This document shows, one piece after another, positions 18,300-26,821 of a stretch of 64,000 nucleotides of DNA. The stretch spans positions 41,953 to 105,952 of the forward strand of contig JBGVQS010000024.1 in NCBI GenBank assembly GCA_045127595.1. Direction: 5' to 3'. Made by a program: the position numbers and the translations under genes. Under the pieces are notes generated by a model that was given only the letters and a program-made list of their open reading frames with translations, was not told the origin of the DNA and made no database searches. Position 1 is the first letter of the stretch. Every line of letters begins with the position of its first letter. Source of the DNA: Scatosoma sp045127595 (lineage in GTDB: Bacteria > Bacillota > Clostridia > Christensenellales > Borkfalkiaceae).

Positions 18300-18803
18300 T
18301 CACGGAAGATTTTTTACCTTTTCATTTTTGTATTTTGTAAATCGAATCGTATAGCCGTTGTCGTCCATCGGCTCGCTTTCTTCCACGCAAACGAAATCAG
18401 CGTGTTCGTCCAAGTTCGGAAAAAAGACTTCCGCGCCGCCAACTGCGTCCACTTTGGTTACGTATGCGAAATGGCAATAGGGCAAAAGTTCCTTGTAAAC
18501 TTCCCCGCCGCCGATCACGTAAATTTCTTCGTCAGCACGGTTTTTCAGTTCCGTTTTCAGCTCGTCATAAGAACGGACGATAATGCAGTCATCTCGTACC
18601 TGCCCCCGTGAAAGCACTATATTTACCCGATTTTTTAACGGCTTTTGGTTCGGAAACGAGCGCAGGGTTTTTCCGCCCATAACGACGGTATGCCCCAACG
18701 TAGTTTCACGGAAAAATTTCATATCCTTCGGCAGAGAAAACATCATGTCGTTCCCCTTGCCGATCCCCCATTGTCTATCTGCGTGTACGATTGCGTATAT
18801 CAT
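18300..18803 (-). CDS. folA: Dihydrofolate reductase
   Basis: 167 residues, typical. It reduces dihydrofolate with NADPH and regenerates the cofactor used by the adjacent thymidylate synthase. Visible family features: IYAIVHADRQWGIGKGNDMMFSLPKDMKFF at the N-terminus (catalytic acid region, W-G-I-G-K), TVVMGGKTLRSFP for NADPH binding, and EIYVIGGGEVYKELLPYC with the conserved GG. The start overlaps the thyA stop by 4 bp. The loop after NIVLSR is encoded by a copy of the dispersed motif (18595-18607, coding GQV) in a region that is variable in the family. Confidence 0.95.
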   Translation of the reverse strand: MIYAIVHADRQWGIGKGNDMMFSLPKDMKFFRETTLGHTVVMGGKTLRSFPNQKPLKNRVNIVLSRGQVRDDCIIVRSYDELKTELKNRADEEIYVIGGGEVYKELLPYCHFAYVTKVDAVGGAEVFFPNLDEHADFVCVEESEPMDDNGYTIRFTKYKNEKVKNLP

Positions 18804-19630
18804 ATCGCCACCGGAATCTTTGCGTTCAATTTTTCGTATTCGTAATCCACCAACTCGAAGCTATCCACCGTAAAATCGTAAAAATTCTTCACGTTGGGAT
18901 CAACGATAAGCTTGGGCGCTTTATGACGGGGATTGTTCAAAACTTCTTTCACAAGCGGAATATGCCGATCGTAAATATGCGCGTCGGCAATCACGTGCAC
19001 AAGCTCCCCTGCCTTCAAGCCCGACACTTGCGCAAACATAATCAAAAGAATTGCATATTGCACTACGTTCCAGTTATTCGCCGTGAGCATATCGTTCGAA
19101 CGCTGATTCAAAATCCCGTTCAAAGTATCCCCCGTTACGTTGAACGTCATTGAATACGCACAAGGATATAAATGCATTTCATGCAAGTCTTGGAAATTGT
19201 AAATATTCGTCATGATACGACGGCTTGCGGGGTTATGCTTTAAGTCGTACAGCACTCTGTCTACTTGGTCGAATTCCCCTTCCTTGTATTTGTGCTTTAC
19301 GCCAAGCTGATAACCGTAGGCTTTGCCGATCGAGCCGTTCTCGTCTGCCCAGCTATCCCAAATATGAGAATTCAAATCCTTGATATTATTACTCTTTTTC
19401 TGCCAAATCCAAAGCAGCTCGTCCACGCAAGATTTAAAAGCGGTACGGCGCATGGTCAAAATGGGAAATTCTTCCTGTAAATTATAACGGTTGACGATCC
19501 CGAATTTTTTTACGGTATGCGCGGGAGCACCGTCTTCCCATTTCGGACGCACGGGCAAATCGGTATCCCAAAACCCGTTTTCCATAATATCCGTCATATT
19601 TTGCGCAAAAATTTCATCTGCTCTGCTCAT
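18800..19630 (-). CDS. thyA: Thymidylate synthase
   Basis: 276 residues from the ATG at 19630, chosen because a GGAGGTG ribosome site lies 6 bp upstream; the open frame runs 24 codons further upstream without support. It makes dTMP from dUMP and methylene-tetrahydrofolate. Motifs: SHIWDSWADENGSIGKAYGYQ, RR (ASRRIMTNIYNFQDL), the catalytic-cysteine segment HLYPCAYSMTFNV, LNQRSNDMLTANNWNVVQYA for dUMP phosphate binding and GELVHVIADAHIYDRHI. It precedes folA with a 4-bp overlap, so the pair forms a coupled dTMP cycle. Confidence 0.96.
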   Translation of the reverse strand: MSRADEIFAQNMTDIMENGFWDTDLPVRPKWEDGAPAHTVKKFGIVNRYNLQEEFPILTMRRTAFKSCVDELLWIWQKKSNNIKDLNSHIWDSWADENGSIGKAYGYQLGVKHKYKEGEFDQVDRVLYDLKHNPASRRIMTNIYNFQDLHEMHLYPCAYSMTFNVTGDTLNGILNQRSNDMLTANNWNVVQYAILLIMFAQVSGLKAGELVHVIADAHIYDRHIPLVKEVLNNPRHKAPKLIVDPNVKNFYDFTVDSFELVDYEYEKLNAKIPVAI

Positions 19631-19672
19631 AAAGCACCTCCGCGATTTCTCGCAACCGTTTATTTTGAAAAT

Positions 19673-19702
19673 ATTATAACACAATCCAACCCTTTTCGTC
19701 AA
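19673..19702 (-). promoter_or_regulatory. Promoter of thyA-folA
   Basis: Minus-strand TTGACG (19697-19702) and TATAAT (19673-19678), spacer 18 bp. Confidence 0.8.
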
Positions 19703-19740
19703 GGTTTCAAAAACTTTTTTTAGTTTATTTTAGGAAAAAG

Positions 19741-19769
19741 TTGACAAATGCAAAAAAAATGGGTATTAT
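19741..19769 (+). promoter_or_regulatory. Promoter of the pgk-tpiA-gpmI cluster
   Basis: Consensus TTGACA (19741-19746), 17-bp spacer, TATTAT (19764-19769), 42 bp upstream of the pgk ATG. Confidence 0.85.
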
Positions 19770-19811
19770 ATATACGTATGAAAAATAATATTGAAGGAGA
19801 AATGTTATCCT

Positions 19812-21128
19812 ATGAACAAGAAAACCGTAAAAGACGTTGACGTTAAAGGCAAAAAAGTCCTTGTTAGATGCGATTTCAACGTACCCATGAAAGATGGCGT
19901 TATTACCGACGAAAACCGTATCGTCGGCGCGTTGCCCACCATTAAGTATTTGATGGAACAGGGCGCGAAAGTCGTGCTTTGCTCCCACATGGGCAAACCG
20001 CATAACGTATTCGATTCCAAACTCGAACTCAACAAAAAGGAAAAAGGCAAAGTAGCCGCTCTTCCCGAAAGCGAACAGGCTGCTGCTACCGAAGAATTCC
20101 TTGAAAAAGCAAAGAAAGACGTTAAAAAGCTTACCCTTGCGCCCGTTGCGGCAAGATTGAACGAGCTTTTGGATAACAAAGTTGCGTTTGCTACCGACGT
20201 TATCGGCGAAGACGCAAAGGCAAAGGTTGCCGCTTGTAAAGAAGGCGAATGCGTGCTTTTGGAAAACTTGCGTTTCCATAAGGGCGAAGAAAAGAAAGCG
20301 CCCGAATTCATGCAAGCGCTTGCAAGCTACTGCGAAGTATACGTCAACGACCCGTTCGGTACGGCGCACCGTTCCCACGCTTCGACAGCTGGTATCGTAG
20401 AAGAAGGTCTTGTAACGACGGCGGCTTGCGGTTTCTTGATTGAAAAAGAACTCTCCGTTATGGCTGATACCCTTGAAAATCCCGAAAGACCTTTCGTTGC
20501 CATTCTCGGCGGTGCAAAAGTCGCGGACAAGCTCAACGTTATTTCTAACCTCCTTGAAAAATGCGACACCCTCGTTATCGGCGGCGGTATGGCATACACC
20601 TTCTTGAAAGCAAAAGGCGGCAAGATCGGTACTTCTCTTGTAGACGACGAAAAGATTGATTACTGTCTTGAAATGCTCAAAAAAGCGGAATCGCTCGGCA
20701 AGCAAATTTTGCTCCCCGTTGATACCGTTGCGGCAAAGGAATTCCCCAACCCTATCGACGCGCCTATCGAAACGACGGTTGTTGACTCGAACAATATCCC
20801 CGACGATATGATGGGGCTTGACATCGGTCCTGCGACGAGAAAATTGTTCGCGGAAGCTGTTGCAAGCGCGAAGTCGGTTATCTGGAACGGTCCTATGGGC
20901 GTATTTGAAAACCCCATTCTTGCGGAAGGTACGAAATCGGTTGCACAAGCGCTCGCGAACGCATACGGCAACGCTACCACCATTATCGGCGGCGGCGACA
21001 GCGCGGCGGCTGTTCAAGTGCTCGGCTTTGCAGATAAGATGACGCATATCTCCACGGGTGGCGGCGCTTCCCTTGAACTTTTCGAAGGCAAAGTGCTTCC
21101 CGGTATCGCTTGTCTTAACGATAAATAA
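19812..21128 (+). CDS. pgk: Phosphoglycerate kinase
   Basis: 438 residues from the ATG at 19812, which has AAGGAG 12 bp upstream; an in-frame TTG at 19791 overlaps that ribosome site and is rejected. Motifs: VLVRCDFNVPMKDG at the N-terminus, SHMGKP, LLENLRFHKGEEKK, the hinge and ILGGAKVADKLNVI, IGGGMAYTFLKA, and the C-terminal IIGGGDSAAAV with ISTGGGASLE. The protein is about 40 residues longer than most bacterial PGKs because of a Lys/Glu-rich stretch after HMGKP (about residues 62-100), which replaces a short loop. First gene of a glycolytic cluster with tpiA and gpmI. Confidence 0.97.
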   Translation: MNKKTVKDVDVKGKKVLVRCDFNVPMKDGVITDENRIVGALPTIKYLMEQGAKVVLCSHMGKPHNVFDSKLELNKKEKGKVAALPESEQAAATEEFLEKAKKDVKKLTLAPVAARLNELLDNKVAFATDVIGEDAKAKVAACKEGECVLLENLRFHKGEEKKAPEFMQALASYCEVYVNDPFGTAHRSHASTAGIVEEGLVTTAACGFLIEKELSVMADTLENPERPFVAILGGAKVADKLNVISNLLEKCDTLVIGGGMAYTFLKAKGGKIGTSLVDDEKIDYCLEMLKKAESLGKQILLPVDTVAAKEFPNPIDAPIETTVVDSNNIPDDMMGLDIGPATRKLFAEAVASAKSVIWNGPMGVFENPILAEGTKSVAQALANAYGNATTIIGGGDSAAAVQVLGFADKMTHISTGGGASLELFEGKVLPGIACLNDK

Positions 21129-21210
21129 GAAAAATAGGCAGAGGGCAACGTCGTTGCCCTTTCCTTGCGTTTTAATAAATAAAAATTTACAATCAGGAGT
21201 ATATTACATT

Positions 21211-21957
21211 ATGAGAAAACCTATTATTGCAGGCAACTGGAAAATGAATAACACCGCTTCCGAAGGCGTAGCGCTTGTAAAGGCAATCGCTCCCCTTGTT
21301 ACCGAAGCGAACTGCGACGTAGTCGTTTGCGTTCCCGCAATCGATATTCCCGCGGTTAGCGAAGCGTTGAAGGGCACGAACATCAAGCTCGGCGCGGAAA
21401 ACGTACACTTTGCGGAAAAAGGCGCATACACGGGGGAAATCTCCGCGGCAATGTTGCTTGAATACGGCGTAGAATACGTTATTATCGGACACAGCGAACG
21501 CCGTCAGTATTTTGCTGAAACGGACGAAACGGTAAACAAGAGAACGCTTACCGCTTTGAAAGCTGGGCTTACCCCTATCGTTTGTATCGGCGAATCGTTG
21601 GAAGAAAGAGAAACGGGTAAAACGGAAGAAGTGCTTGCTACGCAAATCCGCGATGGCTTAAAAGATATTGAAGACATCACGAAAATCGTTATCGCTTACG
21701 AACCCGTTTGGGCCATCGGCACGGGTAAGACCGCTACCGCGGAACAGGCAAATGAAACGATCGCATTTATCCGTAAGACGGTTGGTGAAATGTTCTGCCC
21801 TAAATGTGCGGAAGCGCTTCGTATTCAATACGGTGGCAGCATGAATGCAGGCAACTGCAAGGAATTGATGGCTATGCCTGAAATCGACGGCGGTTTGATC
21901 GGCGGCGCGTCCTTGAAAGCTCCCGATTTCGCTACCATCGTTAATTTCGATAAGTAA
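21211..21957 (+). CDS. tpiA: Triosephosphate isomerase
   Basis: 248 residues from ATG 21211 with CAGGAG 12 bp upstream. Family signature residues are all present: N11 and K13 in AGNWKMNN, the catalytic His in IIGHSERRQYF, the catalytic Glu in IAYEPVWAIGTGKTA, and the phosphate-binding IQYGGSMNAGN and GGLIGGASL. It interconverts DHAP and glyceraldehyde-3-phosphate. It lies 82 bp after pgk, a gap that contains a small GC-rich hairpin (21142-21160), and before gpmI. Confidence 0.97.
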   Translation: MRKPIIAGNWKMNNTASEGVALVKAIAPLVTEANCDVVVCVPAIDIPAVSEALKGTNIKLGAENVHFAEKGAYTGEISAAMLLEYGVEYVIIGHSERRQYFAETDETVNKRTLTALKAGLTPIVCIGESLEERETGKTEEVLATQIRDGLKDIEDITKIVIAYEPVWAIGTGKTATAEQANETIAFIRKTVGEMFCPKCAEALRIQYGGSMNAGNCKELMAMPEIDGGLIGGASLKAPDFATIVNFDK

Positions 21958-22002
21958 GCTTTAAAATCACGTCAATCCAAGGGGTAGTTTTCGCATTCAA
22001 CG

Positions 22003-22014
22003 CGTACCTGCCCC
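22003..22014 (-). repeat. Intergenic copy of the dispersed motif
   Basis: An exact copy of CGTACCTGCCCC (read on plus) between tpiA and gpmI, preceded by ATTCAACG. The upstream AAGGGGTAG can pair with CTGCCCCTT, so here the motif may form the right arm of a hairpin. Confidence 0.6.
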
Positions 22015-22054
22015 TTTCATTTCGTTATTATACATTCAATTTAAGGAGAATTTT

Positions 22055-23632
22055 ATGAGCAAGAAAATCCCTTTTGGCATCATCATTATGGACGGCTACG
22101 GCATCAATCCTTCCGAAAAAGGAAACGCAATTATTGCGGACGGCAGCAAGTACGTCAATGAACTGATTGCGAAATATCCCAACGCGCAGCTTGGCGCGAG
22201 CGGTATGTCGGTTGGGCTTCCCGACGGACAAATGGGCAACAGCGAAGTTGGACACCTTAATATCGGCGCAGGGAGAATCGTTTATCAGGATTTAACCAAA
22301 ATCACGAAAGATATTCGCAACGGCGAATTCTTTAAAAACGGCGAATTGCTTCGCGCTATGCGCGCGGCAAAAGAAGCGGGCAAAAAGCTCCATTTGTTCG
22401 GGCTTGTTTCGACGGGCGGGGTGCATAGCCACACCGAACACCTTTACGCGCTTGTGGAAATGGCGAAAAAAGAAGGGCTTGACAACGTTTATGTGCACGC
22501 GTTTACGGACGGCAGAGACGTTGCCCCCACTTCCGGCGCGGATTTCTTGAAGGATTTGCAAGCAAAAATGGACGAGCTCTCTTTCGGAAAAATTGCTTCC
22601 GTTGCAGGTAGATATTATGCAATGGACCGCGACAACAACTGGGATAGAGAAGAAAAGGCATACGATATGCTGACGCTTGGCACGGGCGTACAATTTGAAG
22701 GCAGCGCGGAAGACGCAGCAAAAGCGTCCTATGCAAACGGCGTTACCGACGAATTTATCCTGCCTACGAACCTTACTGAAAATGGAAAACCCGTCGCTTT
22801 GATTGAAAAGGGCGACAGCATTATTTGTTTCAACTTCCGCCCCGACAGAGCAAGACAGATTTCGAGAATGTTCTCGCAAGAAGCTTTCCCTTTTGTAGAC
22901 GCGAAAACGGGCGCAAAGCTCGGCTTTGAAAGAAAAACCGGTTTCCTTGCCCCCACCTACGTTGGCTTTGCAGTGTACGATTCCTCGTTTGAAAACGTCG
23001 GCGTGGCATTCCCACCTGATGAAATCACCAACACTTTACCGCAGTACCTTTCTTCGCTTGGGTTAAAGCAGCTCCATATTGCGGAAACGGAAAAATACGC
23101 GCACGTAACCTTCTTCTTTAATGCGAAATTAGAAGCGCCCGTTGACGGCGAAACCCGTATCGTTATCCCTTCCCCGAAGGTTGCTACCTATGATTTGCAG
23201 CCGGAAATGAGCGCTTATCCCGTAGCGGAAAAGGCTTTGGAAGAACTCGATTCAGGAGAATACGACGTAATGATTCTCAACTTTGCAAACTGCGATATGG
23301 TTGGGCATACGGGGATCATGGACGCAGCGGTAAAAGCCGTACACGCGGTAGACGAATGTGTGAAGAAGGTTACGGATAAGATTCTTTCCATGGGCGGTAG
23401 CGTTTTGGTTACGGCTGACCACGGTAATGCGGATCAAATGATTGCCGACGACGGCGAAACCGTGTTTACTCAGCACACGACCTTCCCCGTTCCCGTAATT
23501 CTCGTTTCGGAAGAATACAAAAACGTTACCCTGCGCAAAGACGGCGTTCTTGCCGATCTTGCCCCCACTCTCCTTGCCATGATGAAATTACCTCAGCCCA
23601 AGGAAATGACGGGTAAGAGCCTTATTTTATAA
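22055..23632 (+). CDS. gpmI: 2,3-bisphosphoglycerate-independent phosphoglycerate mutase
   Basis: 525 residues, slightly longer than the usual 510. It converts 3- to 2-phosphoglycerate and needs two Mn ions. The first metal site is IIMDGYGIN (D-G) and the phosphoserine region is GQMGNSEVGHLNIGAGRIVYQDL; substrate-binding stretches GGVHSHTEHL, AFTDGRDVAPTSG, GRYYAMDRDNNWDR and CFNFRPDRARQI are intact; the second metal set is NFANCDMVGHTG and VTADHGNADQM with a late TQHTTFPVP. TAAGGAG ribosome site. Third gene of the glycolytic cluster. Its Mn need is notable given a predicted Mn-riboswitch ATPase elsewhere in the window. Confidence 0.97.
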   Translation: MSKKIPFGIIIMDGYGINPSEKGNAIIADGSKYVNELIAKYPNAQLGASGMSVGLPDGQMGNSEVGHLNIGAGRIVYQDLTKITKDIRNGEFFKNGELLRAMRAAKEAGKKLHLFGLVSTGGVHSHTEHLYALVEMAKKEGLDNVYVHAFTDGRDVAPTSGADFLKDLQAKMDELSFGKIASVAGRYYAMDRDNNWDREEKAYDMLTLGTGVQFEGSAEDAAKASYANGVTDEFILPTNLTENGKPVALIEKGDSIICFNFRPDRARQISRMFSQEAFPFVDAKTGAKLGFERKTGFLAPTYVGFAVYDSSFENVGVAFPPDEITNTLPQYLSSLGLKQLHIAETEKYAHVTFFFNAKLEAPVDGETRIVIPSPKVATYDLQPEMSAYPVAEKALEELDSGEYDVMILNFANCDMVGHTGIMDAAVKAVHAVDECVKKVTDKILSMGGSVLVTADHGNADQMIADDGETVFTQHTTFPVPVILVSEEYKNVTLRKDGVLADLAPTLLAMMKLPQPKEMTGKSLIL

Positions 23633-23713
23633 GAAAATTTATTAGCGAATCTTTCGCTTTCCCCTTTCTACGCATAAAAAGTAAAAAAATTTCCGTAATA
23701 CTTGCAAAAACAC

Positions 23714-23742
23714 TTGCGATATTTATTTTTGTATGGTATAAT
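23714..23742 (+). promoter_or_regulatory. Promoter of secG-rnr-smpB
   Basis: TTGCGA (23714-23719) and TATAAT (23737-23742), spacer 17 bp, in the 120-bp gap after gpmI. Confidence 0.75.
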
Positions 23743-23805
23743 CAATAGGTAATTTTGGAAAATATGCGGCAAAGGGTCGCAAAAGAAAAAAAGGAATTGA
23801 AAGAT

Positions 23806-24120
23806 ATGTATAATCTGATGAATTTATTAGCTGCTCCCGTTAAAGGAGAAACCTATTATAATCTCCGTATGGGACTGAATATAACCATGATCGCCTTAAT
23901 GGCTGTTGTTGCGCTTGCGGCAGTTATTCTCGTATTGATGCAACCCAGCAATTCGAGCGGTATCGACGCTCTCGGCGGATCGAGTGAAACATTCTTCGGT
24001 AAGAACAAAGGTAAATCTATCGAAGCGAAAATGAAGAAATGGACGTGGATTTGTCTTGCTATCCTTGTTGTCCTTGCAATCGTTTTCTATGTTTTGCAAC
24101 TCGAATCCATCTGGACCTGA
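23806..24120 (+). CDS. secG: Preprotein translocase subunit SecG
   Basis: 104 residues from the ATG at 23806; AAAGGA lies 11 bp upstream, while the longer frame from 23755 lacks a ribosome site. Two membrane helices, about residues 24-45 and 81-101, enclose a glycine/serine-rich cytoplasmic loop with the family pattern LMQPSNSSGIDALGGSSETFFGKNKG. SecG supports SecYEG-driven export. It is the first gene of the conserved Bacillota cluster secG-rnr-smpB. Confidence 0.92.
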   Translation: MYNLMNLLAAPVKGETYYNLRMGLNITMIALMAVVALAAVILVLMQPSNSSGIDALGGSSETFFGKNKGKSIEAKMKKWTWICLAILVVLAIVFYVLQLESIWT

Positions 24121-24139
24121 TGCACATCGAATATACGTC

Positions 24140-24170
24140 GGCGGCTTTTATTTGAGCCGCCTTCTTTTTT
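24140..24170 (+). terminator. Terminator or attenuator between secG and rnr
   Basis: Stem ggcggct / agccgcc with an 8-base loop followed by ttcttttttt. Since rnr has no separate promoter that I can see, partial read-through is likely. Confidence 0.75.
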
Positions 24171-24195
24171 TCCTGTACATATCGGGAGAAATTAT

Positions 24196-26295
24196 ATGAA
24201 CGCAAAAGAATCACTTTACAACGCGTTCCTAAACGGAACGCTGTATAAAAATACGGCTACGGAAATTTGCAAAATTTTACAAATTCCCTATCGCGAAAAA
24301 CAACGCTTGACCGATTTGCTTGATAAACTCTGCGCAGAAGGGAAAATTTATCAAAACGACGGGGGCAGGTACGGAACGATTGAACAGCTTGGCTTGATTA
24401 AAGGCACGGTTTGCGGCAACGAACGGGGCTTTGCTTTTCTTGTTCCCGAAGATAAAACTCGCTTTGAAAAGGATTTCTTTTTACCGAGAAAAGCACTTCG
24501 CGGCGCATTGCACGGCGACGAGGTTTTAATCGAACGGGTTTATGGGGAAAGCGACGACGAAGGAAAAGTCGTTTCCATTCTTTCGCGCGGTTATCAAACG
24601 ATTGTCGGCACATTCCGTCGGGATCGGCGCGCGGGGTATCTTTACCCAGACGAAAAACGTTTTTCTACGGAAATTTATATTCCCCTTTCCAACTGTTCCC
24701 ATATTAAAAGCGGCGTAAAGGCGGTTGCGAAAATTACTTCGTATCCGCAAGGAAAAGCGCCTGGGGGCGAATTGATTGAAATTCTCGGCGAAGAAGACGA
24801 TTTTTTCGCGGAAGAACTCTCTATCATTCGCTCCTATAATTTACGCGAAGAATTCCCTGCAAACGTAGAAAAGGAAGGAAAACGCCAACAGGTAAAAGGG
24901 ATTACTGCCGCGGATTTGATCGGGAGAAAGGATTTCCGAGATTGCCTGATTGTTACAATCGACGGAGAAGATACGCGGGATATTGACGACGCGATTTCCT
25001 TGGAAAAGGTGGGCGATGACTACCTTTTAGGGGTGCATATTGCCGACGTTTCCCATTACGTTGCGGAAAAATCCGCTTTGGATAACGAAGCGTTTAAACG
25101 CGGTACGAGTGTCTATTTCCCCGATCGGGTTTTGCCGATGCTCCCCCGTTCTCTTTCCAACGGGATATGCTCCCTTAACCCCAACGAAGACCGTTTGACT
25201 TTGTCCTGTATCATGCGCATTGACAAAAAAGGTACGGTCAAAAGCAATGAAATCGTTGAAGGGGTTATCCGCTCCGCTTATAAAATGACGTATACCGAAA
25301 TCGGGGAAATTTTAGATGGAAACGCAGCGATATGCGAAAAGTACGCTTCCGTTGTGGAAATGGTTTCCCTATTTGCGGAGCTAACAAAAATCCTACAAGC
25401 CATGCGTGAAAAACGCGGCAACGTTTCCCTAGACGTCAAGGAAGCGAAAATCATTTTGGACGAAAATGGAGAAATACGTATCCCCGACGTGGGGCGCACT
25501 TTCCCCTACGAAATTATTGAAGCGTTTATGGTGCTTGCAAATGAAACGGTTGCGGAATATATGCAATCGATTGAAGCGCCGTTTATCTATCGCATACACG
25601 AAAAACCGACGGAAGAAAAAGCAACCGCTTTCCGCGCTTTTGCGCAAACGCTTGGGCTGACTCCCCGCTTTGCCGCCGCCGACATAAAACCGTACGATTA
25701 TCAAAAAATTTTGAAATCTGCCGAAGGTTTGCCCATATATTCCATTTTAAACCGCGTAATGCTCCGCTCCATGCAAAAAGCACGTTATTCCCATCAAAAC
25801 GTTGGGCATTTTGGCTTAGCAAGCGGGTGTTATTGTCATTTCACGTCCCCCATTCGCCGTTATCCCGATTTGTGTATCCACAGAATCATTAAAGAAGTCT
25901 TGCACGGCAACTACGAAAATGCGGTAAAGAAGTATTCCGATTTCGTTGAAATTGCCGCCAAGCAATCTTCCGATCGGGAACGTAAAGCCGCTGACGTGGA
26001 ACGGGACGTAGACGATTTGTACACGACAATGTATATGAGCGAGCATATCGGAGAAGAATACTCCGCTGTAATTTCCGGCGTAACGGCGTTTGGATTGTTT
26101 GCCGAACTCCCCAACACGATCGAGGGATTTATCCCGATCGAGTCTTTATACGGAGAATACAGCTTTGATCAAGAACGCTTGCGCTTAGAAGGGCGCGACG
26201 GCGTTTATTCTATCGGAGATGAAATTATCATCAAGGTAATCGACGTTGATTTTTACCGAAGACGCGCGGAGTTCCGTTTGTTACAAAAAAGATAA
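24196..26295 (+). CDS. rnr: Ribonuclease R
   Basis: 699 residues. 3'-to-5' exoribonuclease that degrades structured RNA and works with SmpB/tmRNA in quality control. Domain order: N-terminal winged-helix (residues 1-55), two cold-shock domains (~60-220), RNB catalytic domain (~250-575) with ITIDGEDTRDIDDAISL carrying the metal-binding aspartates and HFTSPIRRYPDLCIHR, then an S1 domain (GEEYSAVISGVTAFGLFAELPN) at the end. A GGGAG ribosome site precedes the ATG. A plus-strand copy of the dispersed motif (24361-24373) encodes the GGRY that precedes the first cold-shock domain. Confidence 0.96.
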   Translation: MNAKESLYNAFLNGTLYKNTATEICKILQIPYREKQRLTDLLDKLCAEGKIYQNDGGRYGTIEQLGLIKGTVCGNERGFAFLVPEDKTRFEKDFFLPRKALRGALHGDEVLIERVYGESDDEGKVVSILSRGYQTIVGTFRRDRRAGYLYPDEKRFSTEIYIPLSNCSHIKSGVKAVAKITSYPQGKAPGGELIEILGEEDDFFAEELSIIRSYNLREEFPANVEKEGKRQQVKGITAADLIGRKDFRDCLIVTIDGEDTRDIDDAISLEKVGDDYLLGVHIADVSHYVAEKSALDNEAFKRGTSVYFPDRVLPMLPRSLSNGICSLNPNEDRLTLSCIMRIDKKGTVKSNEIVEGVIRSAYKMTYTEIGEILDGNAAICEKYASVVEMVSLFAELTKILQAMREKRGNVSLDVKEAKIILDENGEIRIPDVGRTFPYEIIEAFMVLANETVAEYMQSIEAPFIYRIHEKPTEEKATAFRAFAQTLGLTPRFAAADIKPYDYQKILKSAEGLPIYSILNRVMLRSMQKARYSHQNVGHFGLASGCYCHFTSPIRRYPDLCIHRIIKEVLHGNYENAVKKYSDFVEIAAKQSSDRERKAADVERDVDDLYTTMYMSEHIGEEYSAVISGVTAFGLFAELPNTIEGFIPIESLYGEYSFDQERLRLEGRDGVYSIGDEIIIKVIDVDFYRRRAEFRLLQKR

Positions 26296-26308
26296 ATGTG
26301 TATACCAT

Positions 26309-26320
26309 GTACGCGTTGAA
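26309..26320 (-). repeat. Short dispersed element, variant TTCAACGCGTAC-ATGG
   Basis: In the 45-bp rnr-smpB gap, the minus strand reads TTCAACGCGTACATGG: the same left half as the 22003 and 15594 copies with yet another right half. It starts 14 bp after the rnr stop. Confidence 0.45.
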
Positions 26321-26340
26321 TTGAATAACAGGAGAATGAT

Positions 26341-26793
26341 ATGAAAATTATTACCACAAATAAAAGCGCTTCGTTTGAGTATTTTATCGAAGAAAAATAC
26401 GAAGCGGGCATTGTTTTGGAAGGGAACGAAATTAAGTCCCTGCGAAACGGTAACGTCAATATGAACGATAGCTTTTGTTTTTTGCGCGGAAACGAAGTTT
26501 GTGTAAAAAATATGCATATTGCCCTGTACGATAAATCGGACGCATTCAGCACGAAAGATACGCGCAGGGATAGAAAATTATTGTTGCATAAAAGCGAAAT
26601 TGCTAAAATTGCAGGAAAAATCAATCGGCAGGGATATACCCTTGTTCCGCTGAAACTGTATTTTAAAGACGCTTTAATTAAAATGGAAATCGCGCTTTGC
26701 AAAGGGAAGCATACCTTTGATAAAAAACAGGCGATTGCCGATCGCGACGTGAAACGCTCGGTGGATAGAGAAATTAAAAACGCAGGCTTTTAA
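26341..26793 (+). CDS. smpB: SsrA-binding protein SmpB
   Basis: 150 residues, standard size. It binds the tRNA-like part of tmRNA and delivers it to stalled ribosomes. Family hallmarks: KIITTNKSASFEYFIEEKYEAGIVLEGNEIKSLR at the N-terminus, the OB-barrel, and the RDRKLLLHKSEI and GYTLVPLKLYF motifs, followed by a basic tail (KKQAIADRDVKRSVDREIK). AGGAG ribosome site. Last gene after rnr; no ssrA gene follows in the window. Confidence 0.96.
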   Translation: MKIITTNKSASFEYFIEEKYEAGIVLEGNEIKSLRNGNVNMNDSFCFLRGNEVCVKNMHIALYDKSDAFSTKDTRRDRKLLLHKSEIAKIAGKINRQGYTLVPLKLYFKDALIKMEIALCKGKHTFDKKQAIADRDVKRSVDREIKNAGF

Positions 26794-26804
26794 TGCCTGC
26801 GTTT
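26778..26804 (+). terminator. Terminator of the smpB operon
   Basis: Stem aaacgcaggc / gcctgcgttt overlapping the smpB stop codon, followed by a moderately T-rich tail. Confidence 0.7.
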
Positions 26805-26821
26805 CACTTTTATTTAAGTTA

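Noticed and set aside
19725..21047. 440-codon minus-strand frame opposite pgk
   Set aside because: Shadow of pgk; no ribosome site and Arg/Phe/Val-biased composition.
21142..21160. Hairpin between pgk and tpiA as a terminator
   Set aside because: Stem is good but no T-run follows and the genes belong together; it may only stabilise mRNA ends.
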